DNA of 64,000 bases from Rhodoferax aquaticus (GTDB taxonomy: Bacteria; Pseudomonadota; Gammaproteobacteria; Burkholderiales; Burkholderiaceae_C): assembly GCF_006974105.1 (NCBI RefSeq), contig NZ_CP036282.1, positions 2,914,001 through 2,978,000 of the forward strand, given 5' to 3'. Shown here piece after piece: positions 62,686 through 64,000 of this stretch. How positions within the stretch are numbered: position 1 is the stretch's first letter; each line of letters starts with the position of its first letter. Position numbers and translations under genes: made by a program. The notes beneath the pieces are model-generated. The model was not told where the DNA came from, ran no database searches, and saw nothing but the letters and a program-made list of their open reading frames with translations.

Positions 62686-64000
62686 TTAAGTGCGCAGTTC
62701 GTCCAGCAAGAGTTTGCAGGCCGCCGCCGCCGCAGGAAAATCGAGATCTGCCATGGCGGTGTCAAGCACCATCATCCGAGCGTCTAGGGTGGCGTCGCTG
62801 GCTTGGCGCATCTGTGCATGAAGTTCCATAGCAGCCATGTCGTCGTCCTGCAACGCTTGGTATAGCTGCTGCAGATCCGCATCGCTAGGCCCAGGCCTAC
62901 TCAGTGCTTCTTGAGATGCGAGTAGCTGCTGTAACTTTGCCAACACACGCCCTATCATGGGTGCGTGTTGTGAAACTTGCGCAACCAGCTGGTTTGCAGC
63001 TTCGCGAAGCTGGGAATCAACTTCCCCCTGCTTTGCAAGCGTTTCTAGCTGCGCTGCGCCATCTGCCAATGCAGGCAAACCGACCGTGCGTGCCAAGCCT
63101 TTGAACGCATGCGCCTCCCGCTGAACGGCCCCCCCATCACCCGCTAGGTAAGCCACCTCTAATCGGGTGCCTAGTGTTTGCGCATCTTGCCAAAAGGCCT
63201 GCAGGGTTCGGCTGTATAGCGACAGCTTGCCGCCCATGCGTTGCACTGCACGCAGGCCATCAAAGCCCTCAGGCCAGTCTATGGCCGCGACTTCGTCGTG
63301 GGCGCTGGAAGACGTGCTCCCGCCAGCGACTGTGTGGGCGGGCCCGGTGTCTGGCCTGCGGCGGGAGTAGCGCAGCACAGTAGCCACCAAGTCGGTTAAG
63401 TCAAACGGCTTGCCCACATGGTCATTCATGCCGGCCGCTAAACAGGCCTCTCGGTCAGAGCTCATGGCGTTTGCGGTCATGGCGATGATGGGCAAGTCAG
63501 CCATCTGCAATTCGTTGCGGATATAGCGGGCGGCACTCAAGCCATCCATTTCCGGCATTTGCAAGTCCATCAAAACCAGATCGAACATGGGTTGCGCGCT
63601 CGCGATAGCGTCCACCCCTAGGCGCCCGTTGCCCGCCAAACTGACTGCGGCGCCTTGGGCAGCCAGCAACTCTTGCGCGACTTGCTGGTTGATCAAATTG
63701 TCTTCTACCACCAGCAAGCGAAGGCCAGCCAAGGGCAAGGCTTCACCAGCGCCAGCGACTTCATACGGATTGGCAATTACCCCCCCAGTCGCTGAGGCAA
63801 ACACGCCGGCAAACATAGTGCCAGTCAAAGGCTTGACCAAAAAAGCATCAATAAGCTCTTGCTCGCGCTGGCTGCGTTGCGCCAGCAGTTCTCGGCCCTG
63901 GCCGCTCAGCATGACAAACTTGGGCAATGGTCGCTGCCCGTATTCGCGCCGCATGCGGCGAAGGGTTTGCCACCCGTCGAGCTCCGGCATTTGCCAGTCC
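62686..64000 (-). CDS. Hybrid sensor kinase, C-terminal part (receiver-receiver-HPt)
   Basis: The gene enters from the right edge; the internal ATG 63990 is preceded by in-frame DWQ, so the start is outside the window. Visible in order: the end of one receiver (MPELDGWQTLRRM), a second receiver (LRLLVVEDNLINQQVAQEL, phospho-Asp in LVLMDLQMPEMDG, Lys in VGKPFDL), a linker, and an HPt domain with the phosphoacceptor His in REAHAFKGLARTVG. Together with the small receiver it forms a phosphorelay. Confidence 0.9.
   Translation of the reverse strand, partial: DWQMPELDGWQTLRRMRREYGQRPLPKFVMLSGQGRELLAQRSQREQELIDAFLVKPLTGTMFAGVFASATGGVIANPYEVAGAGEALPLAGLRLLVVEDNLINQQVAQELLAAQGAAVSLAGNGRLGVDAIASAQPMFDLVLMDLQMPEMDGLSAARYIRNELQMADLPIIAMTANAMSSDREACLAAGMNDHVGKPFDLTDLVATVLRYSRRRPDTGPAHTVAGGSTSSSAHDEVAAIDWPEGFDGLRAVQRMGGKLSLYSRTLQAFWQDAQTLGTRLEVAYLAGDGGAVQREAHAFKGLARTVGLPALADGAAQLETLAKQGEVDSQLREAANQLVAQVSQHAPMIGRVLAKLQQLLASQEALSRPGPSDADLQQLYQALQDDDMAAMELHAQMRQASDATLDARMMVLDTAMADLDFPAAAAACKLLLDELRT

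Overview
The window looks like chromosomal DNA of a betaproteobacterium of the order Burkholderiales, most likely family Comamonadaceae (Rhodoferax/Polaromonas-like). The reasons are a BktB-type thiolase, a TctA/TctB permease pair, an AapJQMP-type amino-acid transporter, dense and mostly collinear gene packing with moderately high GC, and at least five copies of a short intergenic palindromic repeat of the type I associate with this family. The taxonomic call rests on protein resemblance recalled from memory, not on a search. No rRNA, tRNA, CRISPR array, integrase or transposase was recognised.

Layout. 1-8.2 kb: end of an Ala/Lys/Pro-rich (phasin-like?) protein, gshA, a NUDIX hydrolase, a DusC-type tRNA-dihydrouridine synthase, a NIPSNAP protein, a small membrane protein, a cupin, and the peroxide-defence pair ahpF/ahpC with a possible OxyR site. 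8.2-16.4 kb: tctA-tctB without tctC, a GspE/PilB-type ATPase translationally coupled to a spermidine-synthase-like protein, tatD, a LivK-like binding protein, pdxH and a DUF1499 protein. 16.4-20.3 kb: a chemotaxis group (CheW, Cache-type chemoreceptor, a small coupled protein of unknown function) and a TetR regulator preceded by two strong palindromes. 20.5-31.2 kb: a sialic-acid catabolic locus. A NanM-like Kelch protein is divergent from a FadR-type regulator, which leads a tightly packed operon encoding a complete Dpp/Opp-type ABC importer, N-acetylneuraminate lyase, a lone phosphomannose-isomerase-type cupin, NanE and NanK. Together they would import sialic acid and convert it to GlcNAc-6-P; nagA and nagB are not in the window.

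31.2-35.9 kb: lolC/E-lolD, whose downstream side is interrupted by an AT-rich island of about 2.3 kb. The island carries one gene, a secreted caspase-like protein fused to a formylglycine-generating-enzyme-like (SUMF1) domain. It is bracketed by two 290-bp direct repeats of the lolD 3' end (7 mismatches counted by eye). 36-40 kb: two GNAT acetyltransferases, a conserved hypothetical protein, and recJ, which carries an in-frame GC-rich palindromic insertion, followed by a decayed cupin gene. 40-53.7 kb: scattered metabolic and regulatory genes, including an amino-acid-type binding protein, isochorismatase-like hydrolase, CHMI, LysR/EamA divergent pair, AKR, VOC, SDR, BktB thiolase, a two-receiver-like GGDEF regulator, a 2OG-Fe dioxygenase, bacteriohemerythrin, YitT and a CurA-like reductase.

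53.7-58.3 kb: an aapJQMP amino-acid importer behind a textbook sigma-54 promoter. 58.3-64 kb: an M14 peptidase, a flavin reductase, and a signalling operon (hybrid kinase C-terminus, single receiver, and a chemoreceptor with a Cache-like domain placed after the signalling tip). The observations most worth following up are the caspase-SUMF1 island with its lolD duplication, the nan operon with its transporter and cupin, the in-frame repeat in recJ, and the chemoreceptor with reversed domain order.
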